Source: Chrysochromulina tobinii (lineage: Eukaryota > Haptophyta > Prymnesiales > Chrysochromulinaceae). Taken from it: a stretch of 16,412 nt of DNA. The notes under the pieces are model-generated. The model was not told where the DNA came from, searched no databases, and saw only the letters and a list, made by a program, of their open reading frames with translations. Location: positions 1 to 16,412 of the forward strand of contig JWZX01002627.1 in the NCBI GenBank assembly GCA_001275005.1. The letters are read 5' to 3'. Positions 1-9,400 of this stretch are shown one piece after another (the first letter of the stretch is position 1; each line of letters begins with the position of its first letter). The position numbers and the translations under genes are program-made.

Positions 1-215
1 AGGCGGAGGAAAGGGCGGCGGAGACGGAGGAGGGGGTGAGGGCGGAGGAGGCGCCGGAGGCGGCGAGGGTGGCGGGGGTGAGGGCGGCGGCGGCGAGGGC
101 GGCGGTGGCGAGGGCGGCGGCGAGGTCGGCGGTGGCGAGGGTGTGATGATTGAAGGTGGCGGAGGTGATGGTGACGGTGGGCAAAGCGGCGGCGAGGGCG
201 GCGGCGGTGGCGGCC
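1..215. repeat. Imperfect GGC/GAGGGCGGC tandem repeat
   Basis: The plus strand is an impure array of GGCGAGGGCGGC-like units (6, 9 and 12 nt variants), strongly purine/G-rich with almost no T. It continues off the left edge. It has many GGG runs (for example about 30-45 and 65-82), so G-quadruplex formation is possible but was not computed. The period is a multiple of three, which fits a coding repeat. Confidence 0.75.
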
Positions 216-333
216 TGTCGGCAGACGCGTCCGTTGGCGCGCCTCCCGAAGGAAACGCAAAAGAAGTCACTCGACGCCGCCGTCGCGTGACGACGACAGT
301 GTCGAGGAACGACGATATCATGGCGACCGGCAT
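1..333 (-). CDS. Candidate Pro/Ser-rich protein, 3' end outside window
   Basis: On the minus strand a frame is open from an in-frame stop at 367-369 down to base 1. The first ATGs are at 331-333 and 319-321. It would start MPVAMISSFL, pass a basic RRRR patch, and from about base 215 become almost pure proline with regular serines (PPPSPPP, SPPPP), with occasional T, A or I. Such tracts are known as hydroxyproline-rich linkers in algal wall and extracellular proteins. No convincing signal peptide is seen, so a 5' exon could be missing. The plus strand of the same DNA is also open (Gly/Glu-rich, stop at 374-376), and repeats of GGC triplets stay open by chance, so coding status is uncertain. 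TCG/TCA recurring only at the Ser positions slightly favours the Pro-rich reading. Confidence 0.35.
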   Translation of the reverse strand, partial: MPVAMISSFLDTVVVTRRRRRVTSFAFPSGGAPTDASADRPPPPPPSPPLCPPSPSPPPPSIITPSPPPTSPPPSPPPPSPPPPSPPPPSPPPAPPPPSPPPPSPPPFPPP

Positions 334-693
334 CAGTACTGTCACGCGTCCAAGCCGGGGTGAAGCTCATCACTGAAAGTGAGTTGCTCCCAAGTTCTCG
401 GTCTCGGCATCGGACAAGCGCTTCACGGGGTACATGGGAGTGCGCGTACGGGGGTTGTTGTGCTGCCACACACAACGCGATACGATCGTTAGCGTCTGCA
501 GCTTGCGCGCGCATCAGCATACGAGACAAGAATGAGCGACCAGCTGGGCGCTCACGCCGGCGCAGATGGGAAAGAGAGTCACGGAAGGGCGGTCGCGCGC
601 TGCATTCGCAGCCAGCAGTATTGTTGGCGGCGCGCTCACCCGGGGTTCGCATCCCTAAGGCCCGGTGTAGTGTTGAACCCCACTAATGCCGGT
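334..693. other. Intergenic, no gene recognised
   Basis: This stretch lies between the end of the ARM-repeat gene and the candidate Pro-rich gene, both on the minus strand. It should hold the 3' UTR of the first and any promoter of the second. Short open frames exist on the plus strand (up to about 108 codons) but have no recognisable domain and look like chance. No tRNA, repeat or clear promoter motif is visible. Confidence 0.5.
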
Positions 694-3600
694 TCACTTC
701 GAGTACCTGCGAATGCCGGATCGCGAGTCTGACTTGACCCCGAGGTCTTTGGCGAGAGCCTGCAGGTCATGCGCCGCGCGCTGCACCACGCCAGCGTCGT
801 CATGATCGAGCAGCCCTACGAGCCGCTTCGCAATCTGCGACTGGTTGTCCACATTCTCGGTCGCGAGCCGCGTGAGAGCGGTCGACGCGTGCTGACGGCC
901 CGATGGTGTGCCTTGCTCGAGGCTCGAGGAGAGAGACGAGGGGCTTGATGCCGCCGTTGATCGCGATGGCGCCGCGATTGTCCGGATCGAGCGCCAGATG
1001 CCACAGCGCCGCGGCCGCCTTTTTCCTTGGCCGACACGGTGCCGGTCTCGAGCAGCTTCACCAGCGGGATGATGCCGCCTGCATCAGCAATGAGTTGCCG
1101 ACGGAACTCTTCGCGTTCCTCACTCCCCTCCTCCTCGAGCTCGGCAGGCGGCATCTCCGCGGCCGCTGCGGCGACCTCACTCGGTGGCGCCTCTGCAGCC
1201 GAGTCTGCCTTGCTCTGCGCGCGTGCGGCGTGTGCCGCTCGAGAGGGGCTGCCGCTCGAGATGGCGCCTGACATCTCCTCACGAAGGTCGGCGAGGTTGA
1301 TGCCCTTGCGCTCGATGGCGAGGACTGCGTTGCGGCATAGGGAGGAGATGGCCGCCGCCGCCGCCTCCATGGCGTGTGCGCTGCCGTGCTTGAGGAGCAT
1401 CGTCAAATCGAAGATGGCGCCTCCCGCCACCATGATGCGCTGATTGTCGATCTGCTCGCACAGGCCGACGATCACCCGGGCTGCGTGCTCCTGTGCCACT
1501 GGGCTGCCTAGTCGGGTCAGCTCGAGAAGCGGGCGCACGGCGCCGGCGCTGATGATCGCATCCTGCATCGCCTCATCGGCCTGTGCCAGGTCGGCCAGCG
1601 TCGCGGCCCCCTGCTCCTGCATGCCAATGCGTACGCCAAAGTCGACTTGGCTGCCAGGGAAGATGGGTGCGAGCTCGATGGTACCTGCGACGCCGATGCG
1701 CGCCTTGGCCCAGCCGCTCCCGGCCGCTTTGGCGTCGAATGAGGGCAGATTCGAGCCGTCGAGCATCGCGACTAACCGCTTGACACCGCCCTCGAACAAG
1801 ATGAGCGCTCGGCGCGCCTCGCCGCCAACGATCGCGGAGCCGTCCTCGCCATCATCCGCGCCAGCGCCGCCGTCGTTGTCGTCACGCCGCATCCATGAAG
1901 AAGAGCGGGCATCGGTGTCAGCCACAGCAGTGACGCCGGTTGCATCCGCACTCGTCTCACCGCCCGTCTCCCCCTCCACCTCGGGGTGGGCGAGGTCGTC
2001 ACTGTCGCGCGCCAGGTGAGCCAGCGCACGGGCCGCAGTCTCGGGCGTGCCGAGAGTCGTCGAGCTGAGCAGCTTGATCAGCGGACTAATGGCGCCTGCT
2101 CTGGCGATGGGATCGCGATTGACCTTGACGAGGGCAATGGCGGCGAGTGTGGCCGCGGACGTTTGCTGCACGGCCTCGTTGCCGTGCCTGAGGAGCCTCA
2201 CGAGGGGCCCGATACCGACCGCGATCGCGCCTAGAGCCCGCGCCTGGCCTGCGCCGGAGCCTTCACCTAAACGGCAGAGCAGCATCGTAGCGAGCTGCGC
2301 AGCCACCATCCTATCTTGCGCAGCTACGAGCATGTTGACGAGGTGAGGGATTGCGCCCGCCTCGACGATGCCCGCACGGTTCTCTTCGATCGAGGCGAGG
2401 TGCCACAGCGCACACGAGGCGTGCTCTCGTGTCTCGAGCAATCCGGTCCCCGCGAGGAGAGCGACTAGGTGCGGAATGCCGCCGAGCTTTCCGACGAGCG
2501 CCTGCGTGGTCATGTTGTTCGAGGCGACCGCGAGCATCGCGCGCGCGGCCTGCGTCTGCACACCCTCATCAGGGTTGCTCAGCCAGACGATCAGGTGCTG
2601 CACGCCGCCCGCCTTGGCGATGGCCACCTGGTTCGTTGGCTCGCTGTCGCACAGGGCCGCGAGCGCCGAGAGCAGCCGAGTTGCACGCGCCGGAGTCGCC
2701 TTCATGCTGAGGACTGCCACCAAGCGCTTCGTGATCGCAAGCCGATTGTCCTGTGGGGAGAGGTGAGGGCACCGTGGTGAGCACTTGCATGCACACCAAA
2801 GCACGAGCGCGAAGCGATTGGAGGAGCAAGCGCACCGAATGCTGCGCGGCGAGCGCCGAGAGCGCACCGGCCGCGTTGATGGAGGACGTCTCGGACTGCG
2901 CATACATGAGCAGACCCACGAGCGGCTCGATCCCGCCCAGCTTGGCGATCGTGGCCTTATTCGGCGCATTGTTGCTCGCGAGGGCCCACAGCGCCGAGGC
3001 GGACTGGTCCTTGGTATCGGGGCTGCCGTCACGCACGAGCGTGCAGAGCGGCACGATGCCGCCCGCGCGCGCGATCGCAGCCTGGTTATCTGTATTATCG
3101 CGCGCAAGGCTCGCGATGGCCGCCGCAGCATTCGACTGCATCTCGGGCACAGGGCTCGCGAGTACGGACACGAGTGGCACGATCACGCCGGCCTTGAACA
3201 TGGCCTCCTGGTTGGCCGGGTTCGCTTCGGTCATGCGCCACACCGCGCACGCGGCCAGCGCGCACAGCTGCATCGCGGACACCTCCTTCGAATTGTTCGC
3301 CGACGTGGTGAGCACCTGCACGAGCAACGGGATGCCGCCTGCCGCCGCGATCGCCAGTTGGTTCGGGGCCGAGTTGTGCGCCAGCTGCGTGATGGCCTGG
3401 AGGGTCTTCTCCTTCGCCTCATTGGACGAGGAGCGCATGAGCGCAAGCAGCGGCGGGATGCCACCCGCATCCACGATCGATGTACGGTTGTCGGTCGAGT
3501 CACGAGCTAGGTTGGCGAGCGCGGCGGCCGCCTGTTCCTGCGCACCCGTGCCGGAGTCATAGAGCATCGAGACCAGCTGCTTGATGATCAGCGAGCGGTT

Positions 3601-6138
3601 CGAAATCTCAATCGAGAGTCGCACGAGCGCGCCCTCGGCATGCTTGCGCGCACTCGGGTCCTCGCAGCCGAGCAGAGCCACCAGCGGCCCGATGCCACCG
3701 TTCTCCGTGATGGCCAGCCGGTTGATTGCGTGGTCCGCCAGCGCCCAGAGCGCCCCTGCCGCCTCGGCCTGTGCTTCGGTAGATTTGGAGCCCGACAGGA
3801 GTTTGACGAGTGGCGCGATCGCACCCGCCTCTGCCACCTGCTCGGCCAGCGAGGGCTTCTTCTTCTCGTGCTCCTTCGTGTAGTGGCGTTGCCGAATGCG
3901 CTCGGCGGCCGCCTCATCACCCCTCTCGGCCTCGTCCTCATCCGCATTCGCTTCCTTGAGTGCCTTCGCAGCGGCGGCGGCGACTTCGACAGGATCTTCC
4001 GAGGAGAGGCGCGCAAGCGCCGCGGCCGCGTGCCGCTTGGACTCGACACTCTCTGGCTGGTCAGCAGGCTGCTCCCAGAGCAAGGCCACGAGCGGCGAGA
4101 TGCCACCCGCGCGCTCGATGGCACGCTTATTGCTGCTGAGCTGAGCAAGCTCCGAGAGCGCTGCGGCCGCATGCTGCTGCGACAGCTCCGACGCATCCGC
4201 GTTGCACCTGTCGAGCAGTGAGATGAGAGGCTCGACGCCGCCCGCCCGGGCAATCGCAGCGCGCGCGTCGTCGTGGTACCGACCGAGCTTGGCCAGCGCG
4301 CACGCCGCCTGCTCCTTTTGGAGCACATCACCTCTCACCAGTGTGGCCACGAGGGGCGGGATTCCACCCGCCTCGGAGACCTTGGCGTGGTTGGTCTCGT
4401 CGATGCACAGGCTGAGCGCCCAGAGTGCGTACGCCTTCGCCTCCTGAGTCGACGGCTTACGCGCCGCGTCGCGGAGTAGGAGAACCAGATTGTCGGCGCC
4501 ACCTGCCTTGGCAATGGCGACCTCATGCTGAGAGTTGTCCTTGACGACGCGCCACAGCGTCTTGGCGGCGCGCTTCTGCGTGGCGTCTGTCGTCGTCGAG
4601 AGGAGCTCCACCAGCAGTTGACTCACCTGCTCCTGGTTTTCCAGCTGCCCGATCGAAAGCGACACGAGCGCGCTGCCCCCGTGACGCTGCGCACGCTCGT
4701 TGGGCGATCCGAGCAGGCCCACAAGTGTCGGGATGGCCTGCGAGCCTGCAATCGAGACCTTGTTGGCATCGTGCCCCTCAGAGAGCGACCAGAGGGCACC
4801 AGCCGCCTCAGCGGCCACGAAAGCCACAGGGAAAGCCTTGTCCGGTGCGTAGTGGTTGGAGGCCGCCGCAAAGGCGAGGGCCTTGGCCTCGCGCAGGGGG
4901 CCGACGAGATCGGTGGTGGCGGCGGCGGCGGCGGCAGCGCCGCTGGCGGGGGCGAGCAGGACAGTGCTGCTGCTCGCACTCTGGGTCGGCTTACACAGGA
5001 TGGCCAGCCGCGGCAGCGCGCCGAGGTCGGCGACGGCTGACTGGTTGGGTTCGTTGTTGCGACACACGCAGCTGAGGGCGAGGCACGCATTGGCTTGGAC
5101 GAAATCTGGGTTGGTGCCGCCGCCCACATGCTCGCCGCGGCTGGCCTGGGAGAGCTCCACGAGTGGCTTGATGCCGCCCATCGAGGCGATGATCTCCTGG
5201 TTCGCTCTGTTGCCGCGTGCCACCATAGCGATGGCGTTCACGCTCTCACACACGACGAGTGGATAGCGCGACTCAATGAGCTGTAGCAAGGGGCCAATGC
5301 CGCCCGCCTTGGCGATCGCGTCCTGCGCGCGCTTGCGGTTCTTGCCGTTGGCACCCGAGGCGAGCTCGGCGATCGCCAGGCTCGCCATCGCCTGCGCGTC
5401 CGTGTTGATCCCCGAGAGGAGCGCGAGAAGTTGCGCGATGCCGTCGAGCATGCACACCTCCTTCTGGATGGACTCGTTCTCGTGCGCGAGCAGCGCGAGC
5501 GCGCGCGCCACCTCCACTCCTGCGCCACTGCCGAGGAGCACGAGCAGTTTCGGGATACCGTTCGCTTTCTGCACGAGCTCCTGCCCTTCCGGCTGGCGTG
5601 CGAGGTTCCCCACTGCCTCAGCTGCATGCATCTGAGCCTCGGAACTGCCCGTCTTGAGCAGCTGCACGAGCGGCGCGATCGCCCCCGCCTGGATAATGGG
5701 GAGCTGGTTGGCGGCCACGCGTGAGATGCTCGCCACAGTGGCGGCCGCCTGCTCCTGTGCCGAGTTGGCACCCGAGCGCAGGATGCCCACAAGATATTCG
5801 ATGCCACCCAGCTTGGCAATCGCGAGCGGATGAGCCTCGCTGCAACGCGAGACGATGGCGAGCGTGGCGGCTGCGTGGGTCTGCGCGAGCGTGCTCCCGG
5901 ACTTGAGAAGCTCGACGAGCGGAGGCAGGCCCGTCTCCGCAATGAGCACTGGATTTGATGCCGACTCCGTGGCGTTCTGCTGCACGGCAAGGGAGCGTAG
6001 CGCTGCAACTGCCTTCTCGCGGAGCTCCATCTGCGGGTTGGCGCGCACCGTCTCAACGAGCCCGACGATGAGCTTGGCGACGCCACCCGCTGCAGTGATC
6101 TGATGGACCGTCACCCTAGGCACGACTGGCCCGCCCAT
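694..6138 (-). CDS. Giant armadillo-repeat protein (about 35 ARM units)
   Basis: An all-helical scaffold of the Vac8/plakoglobin-type ARM superfamily, expected to bind partners along a superhelical groove; its ligand is unknown. About 35 units of roughly 41-42 residues carry the signature I(A)xxGGIxPLVxLL followed by AAxALxxLA and NxxxIA. Charged or low-complexity inserts interrupt the array: a poly-Ala stretch (about 4915-4945), an acidic/Lys-rich linker (about 3845-4000) and acidic linkers at about 1830-1990 and 1080-1290. Exon 1 is 6138-2836 (1101 codons) and exon 2 starts at 2750; the splice restores a repeat of normal length. The start at 6138 is chosen because GCCATGG is a strong context; an in-frame ATG at 6216 would add 26 residues. 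The 3' end is disturbed: near 1020-1024 and 916-929 the frame shifts twice, and only the shifted frame continues ARM sequence to a stop at 694-696. Read straight through, exon 2 stops at 816-818. Other possibilities are a decaying gene or an assembly error. Confidence 0.85.
916..1037 (-). other. Disrupted or intronised ARM repeat
   Basis: On the minus strand the frame breaks at a run of five A (T at 1020-1024); with four A the frame would read AKEKAAAALWHLALD, a textbook ARM helix. The shifted frame continues through AINGGIKPLVSLLE until a tandem duplication of CTCGAGG (916-922 and 923-929), after which a third frame gives QGTPSGRQHASTALTRLA up to the stop at 694. Net extra length is 8 nt. 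Alternatively, 1037-916 could be spliced as a 122-nt intron: donor ACC|GTGTCG, pyrimidine-rich CCCCTCGTCTCTCTCCTCGAG before the acceptor. That joins LETGT to QGTPSG in frame and deletes the damaged repeat. Confidence 0.7.
2751..2835 (-). other. Intron in ARM-repeat gene (85 nt, phase 0)
   Basis: On the minus strand the donor is TCG|GTGCGC and the acceptor follows a pyrimidine tract, CCTCACCTCTCCCCACAG|GAC. Joining gives LAAQHS-DNRLAITK, with exactly five residues between the LA and NRLAI elements, as in neighbouring repeats (for example LASNNAPNKATIA). Both flanking frames are ARM sequence, and read-through quickly loses ARM similarity. The splice lies inside one ARM unit. Confidence 0.88.
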
Positions 6139-6436
6139 GGCCGGGGCGTCGCCACCTTGTGTGCGGCGCCTCCAGTGTTGAACACGCGTTTGGTCCCAAA
6201 TTTTGCATGCAGACAAGACGAACGGAAACCAAATTCGAGTTCACGTCCACGTTAATTTGACTTTTAATTAATGACTTCTCGCGCCGCCGCGCGCGATCCC
6301 CCCTGCGCTTCAATGGCACTCAGAGACTGACCGTTTCAAGTACACTGTTCCGGGTACAGTACAGTACAGTACAGTTCGGCGCGTGCCGAAACTGACAGAA
6401 ACGGCATTCGCCTTGCGTTGCCCACAGCAGCACAAA
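6139..6436. promoter_or_regulatory. Divergent intergenic (probable bidirectional promoter)
   Basis: About 300 nt separate the start codons of the minus-strand ARM gene and the plus-strand STAND gene, so both promoters must lie here. The segment contains an AT-rich patch with TTAATTAA (about 6250-6275), unusual in this GC-rich window, and a (GTACA)4 tandem repeat close to the STAND gene. No classical TATA box is obvious. If the ARM start is the upstream ATG at 6216, the spacer shrinks to 220 nt. Confidence 0.55.
6354..6375 (+). repeat. (GTACA)4 pentanucleotide tandem repeat
   Basis: Four exact GTACA units plus GT lie 62 nt upstream of the STAND gene start codon. A related GTACACTGT sits just before (6340-6348), forming an ACTGT/ACAGT inverted pair around TCCGGGT. 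Each unit junction recreates the palindrome GTAC. It could be a microsatellite or a cluster of protein-binding sites. Confidence 0.85.
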
Positions 6437-9400
6437 ATGCCGTCGCCGCGGTCGCACTACTTATCGTCCGTACTGCATGACTTGCTGGCCGATCTTGCAC
6501 GCGACGAGCTACGCGCGCAGGAGCGGGCAGCACAGCTGGAGGCGCAGCTGCGACTAGCACAAGAAGCAACAACGTGCAGCAGCATGCATACGATACGCCG
6601 AATGCAATCGAGCCTTGCTCGAGCCGTGCTACACGCTTACGCATCTGTGCGTCCAACCGAACCGTCGTCCATGATGGCAGAGCCGCTCATGGCGGAACCA
6701 CTTCCGCACACTGCGTCCATGGAAGCCTTTGCTTTATGGATGCAAGAGCTTTTGTCCGATGGAGTCCGGATGGATGTCAATCAGACTCCGATTGAGTTGC
6801 CGAGGCCAACTTCAGCTTCGGGCTCTGAACTACAGCTGAGCGAGCAGCTAGGTGGTGCACTTCGGGCCGCACGGCTCGAGGGAGCCTTGAGCTCAACTCG
6901 CAGCATGAGCCAGAAAATAGTGCAGGACTTGCTGACGGGCCTCGCAAAGACCTTTGTGGAGACTTACTTGAGGCGATTTGGAGGCTCTCCAGGCGACGTG
7001 GATATGCTGCTAGCCACAAACGAGTGGCAACATCTATTGACAGAGAGTTCGGCAGCTTTTGTTACGCGGCGGGCACGGCTAGAGTTGATGGATCCGGGCA
7101 CGCACGCAGTGAGCATTCCGATCCTCGACCCGTATTTTTGGGTTGCAGACGACGAGGATGATCCCTCCAGCACGGCCGACCCAAGTGGTCAGGGCAACCT
7201 GCTAAGTCGCGCGTCAGTCAGCTCCCTGTGGAGCGCGCCGGAGGGCGCCTGGCGCGCGGAAGGCTCCTGGGCCGACGAACGCCCCTTTGGGTCGCCGCTG
7301 CACCCGCGGCGGCCCGCATCCGCAGTGGTCATGTCGCGTACACCTACACGCGTGGTCAGCCTCGCCGACGTTTGGTCCACATCTTCGATGCCCAGGATAC
7401 CAAAGCCGAGGACACTTAGTACAGACGTTCGAGATAAGTGCACGCCGCTCCTGCTCTCTCCTTATCAGACGTGGAGGAATGCACGGTCGCCTACGCTCAA
7501 CAAGCAGCCGAACAAGCAGAGGGCGGACAAGGTGCATGTTTTGGGCCAAGGTCAACGCGACGGTAGCACGGTAGTTGCAGACAGGCTGCAACGATTGCAG
7601 ACAGGCTCAAAGAGAATTTCTGACGGCATCACTCAAATACTAGACGGTCCTATTCTCGAGCAGCTGGCCTTGGGATGCCTTGAGGTTGCTACAGACAAAG
7701 TGACCGCTTCTATGGCAGAAAAGCAGTTTATCGATGGAGAGCTAACGAGGACACGTGACGCTCTCCCAGCTGAGTCCCAAGAGTCAGATCAACGGGTCCG
7801 TCAAGGTGTTCGGGTCGAGGACCAAGCTGTCAATTTGATGTTCTCGGCTGGAGCCCGGGTTTCTCAGTCTCGTACACCGCCACCATCTCATGGCGAAAAG
7901 CAGCCAATTTCACCCTTTTTGAAGCGTGCATCCTCTGTACCATTGCTCGTCAAAGCTGAACAAAAAGGCGAGAAGGACAAGAAACTCTGCCATGAGCACA
8001 ATGTCCTCTCTCGCACCGCGTCAACACTGAGCGAAAGCATAGCTGCCACCCGAGCTGCTTCCCGTCTTGCAGGCGGGCGGCCTGCGGCCGCAATGCCACC
8101 GGGTGGGAAGGACCAGGGCGGCTCACAGAGCTGGCAAACGCTTCAAGGGAAACCTTACGACGAAACCAGGAATGGGCGTCGGTCACTGCCTGGGCATCGG
8201 TCACCACCTCCCAGCGAGACGAAGCCAACGCAACCTAAAGTCCTATTGGAGGATTACATCGCCAAAAGGGTCGCGCTTGGCCTCCCGGAGCCGATGTCAA
8301 CAAAATCACCTAAAGTCCTTTTGGAAGAGTATTTGGCTCAAAAGGCTTTGAAGAGAGCTTCCACCATGGGTGTGCTCATGCTCATGACAACGTCCCCGAC
8401 AGTTACGGAGTTGGACTCACGACTCGAAAGCAATCGGGCCGAGGGTATCGATCGTGTCATTGTTCTCGTCCGCTTGCAGACACGCTTGCGGGGATGGTGC
8501 GCTCGGCACAGGCGAGACAAGGTCACCTTGCTCGTTGCTCGACAAGAGGCTGCAAAGCAGGTGCTCACCTCGTGGGCAAAGCGTCGATACCTGCGTAGCT
8601 CCATCTGGCGCTTGTGGCACCGCCAAATGGCCGCCGCAGTGGAGACAATCATGCAGAGGTTTACAGAGGCGTACGATCCAACTCTGTCCGAAGACGAAGT
8701 GGCGCGCAAAGGCTTGCGGCGAGTCGATGCGTTGGCAATGTTGAAAAAGGGCCTTGGGCGCCAGCATGAAAACGCACACGCGATTGCGGACGCTTTGGAA
8801 GAATACTGCAAGCTCGGAGGTGTCGATGCAAAGGTCAAACGTGGCGCCGAGAGATTCCTCAATGCCCTGGGGGCCGATCTTCCTGAGAATTCACATCTTC
8901 CCGCAATGCGGCGCATGTACAAGAAGGAACAACCCCATGCGCTGCGTATCTTCTTCTCGTCCACCTTTCGGGATATGGATGGCGAACGCGAGTTCTTTGC
9001 TCGTCGCTACGCTGCTGAGCTTCGAACTCTGGCTAGGGCGCAAGGGGTGTTTGTCACATTTGTGGACCTGGGTGCGGGCTCGACTCCGCATGCGGAGTCG
9101 AGCCAAGAGGAGGTCGTTCACATCGGCTTCAAGCAGCTCAAGCAATCGCGTTACTTTGTCCATTTTATTGGCTCGCGATACGGATGGAGGCCATCGATTG
9201 AAGAGCTGAAGAAAGATACAGTCCAAGAGTTTGACTGCCTCAGAACGTACATCCCTGGTCGCTCGATCACTGAGGTTGAGGTTGTGTACGGGGCTCTGGG
9301 CTGGGGACCTCAGTCTGCCTGCTCACCCAAGAACGCTTTCTTCTACATCCGTTCTAACAAGTTTTGCAATAACATCCCGCTTAAGGCGAAGGACGACTAC

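Noticed and set aside
635-660. GGGGTTCGCATCCC resembling a tRNA T-arm
   Set aside because: No matching acceptor stem, anticodon arm or A box at proper distances on either strand.
2753-3562. Long plus-strand frame (269 codons) opposite the ARM gene, and others like it at 3640-4221, 4525-5040 and 1444-2019
   Set aside because: They mirror the codon bias of the ARM repeats on the other strand, repeat with the same period and show no domain of their own.
8936-9250. DUF4062-NACHT region as a bacterial-type antiphage STAND gene acquired by transfer
   Set aside because: The downstream layout (winged-helix-like, then kinesin-light-chain-type TPRs) and the intron match eukaryotic nephrocystin-3/TEP1 relatives; nothing points to recent bacterial origin.
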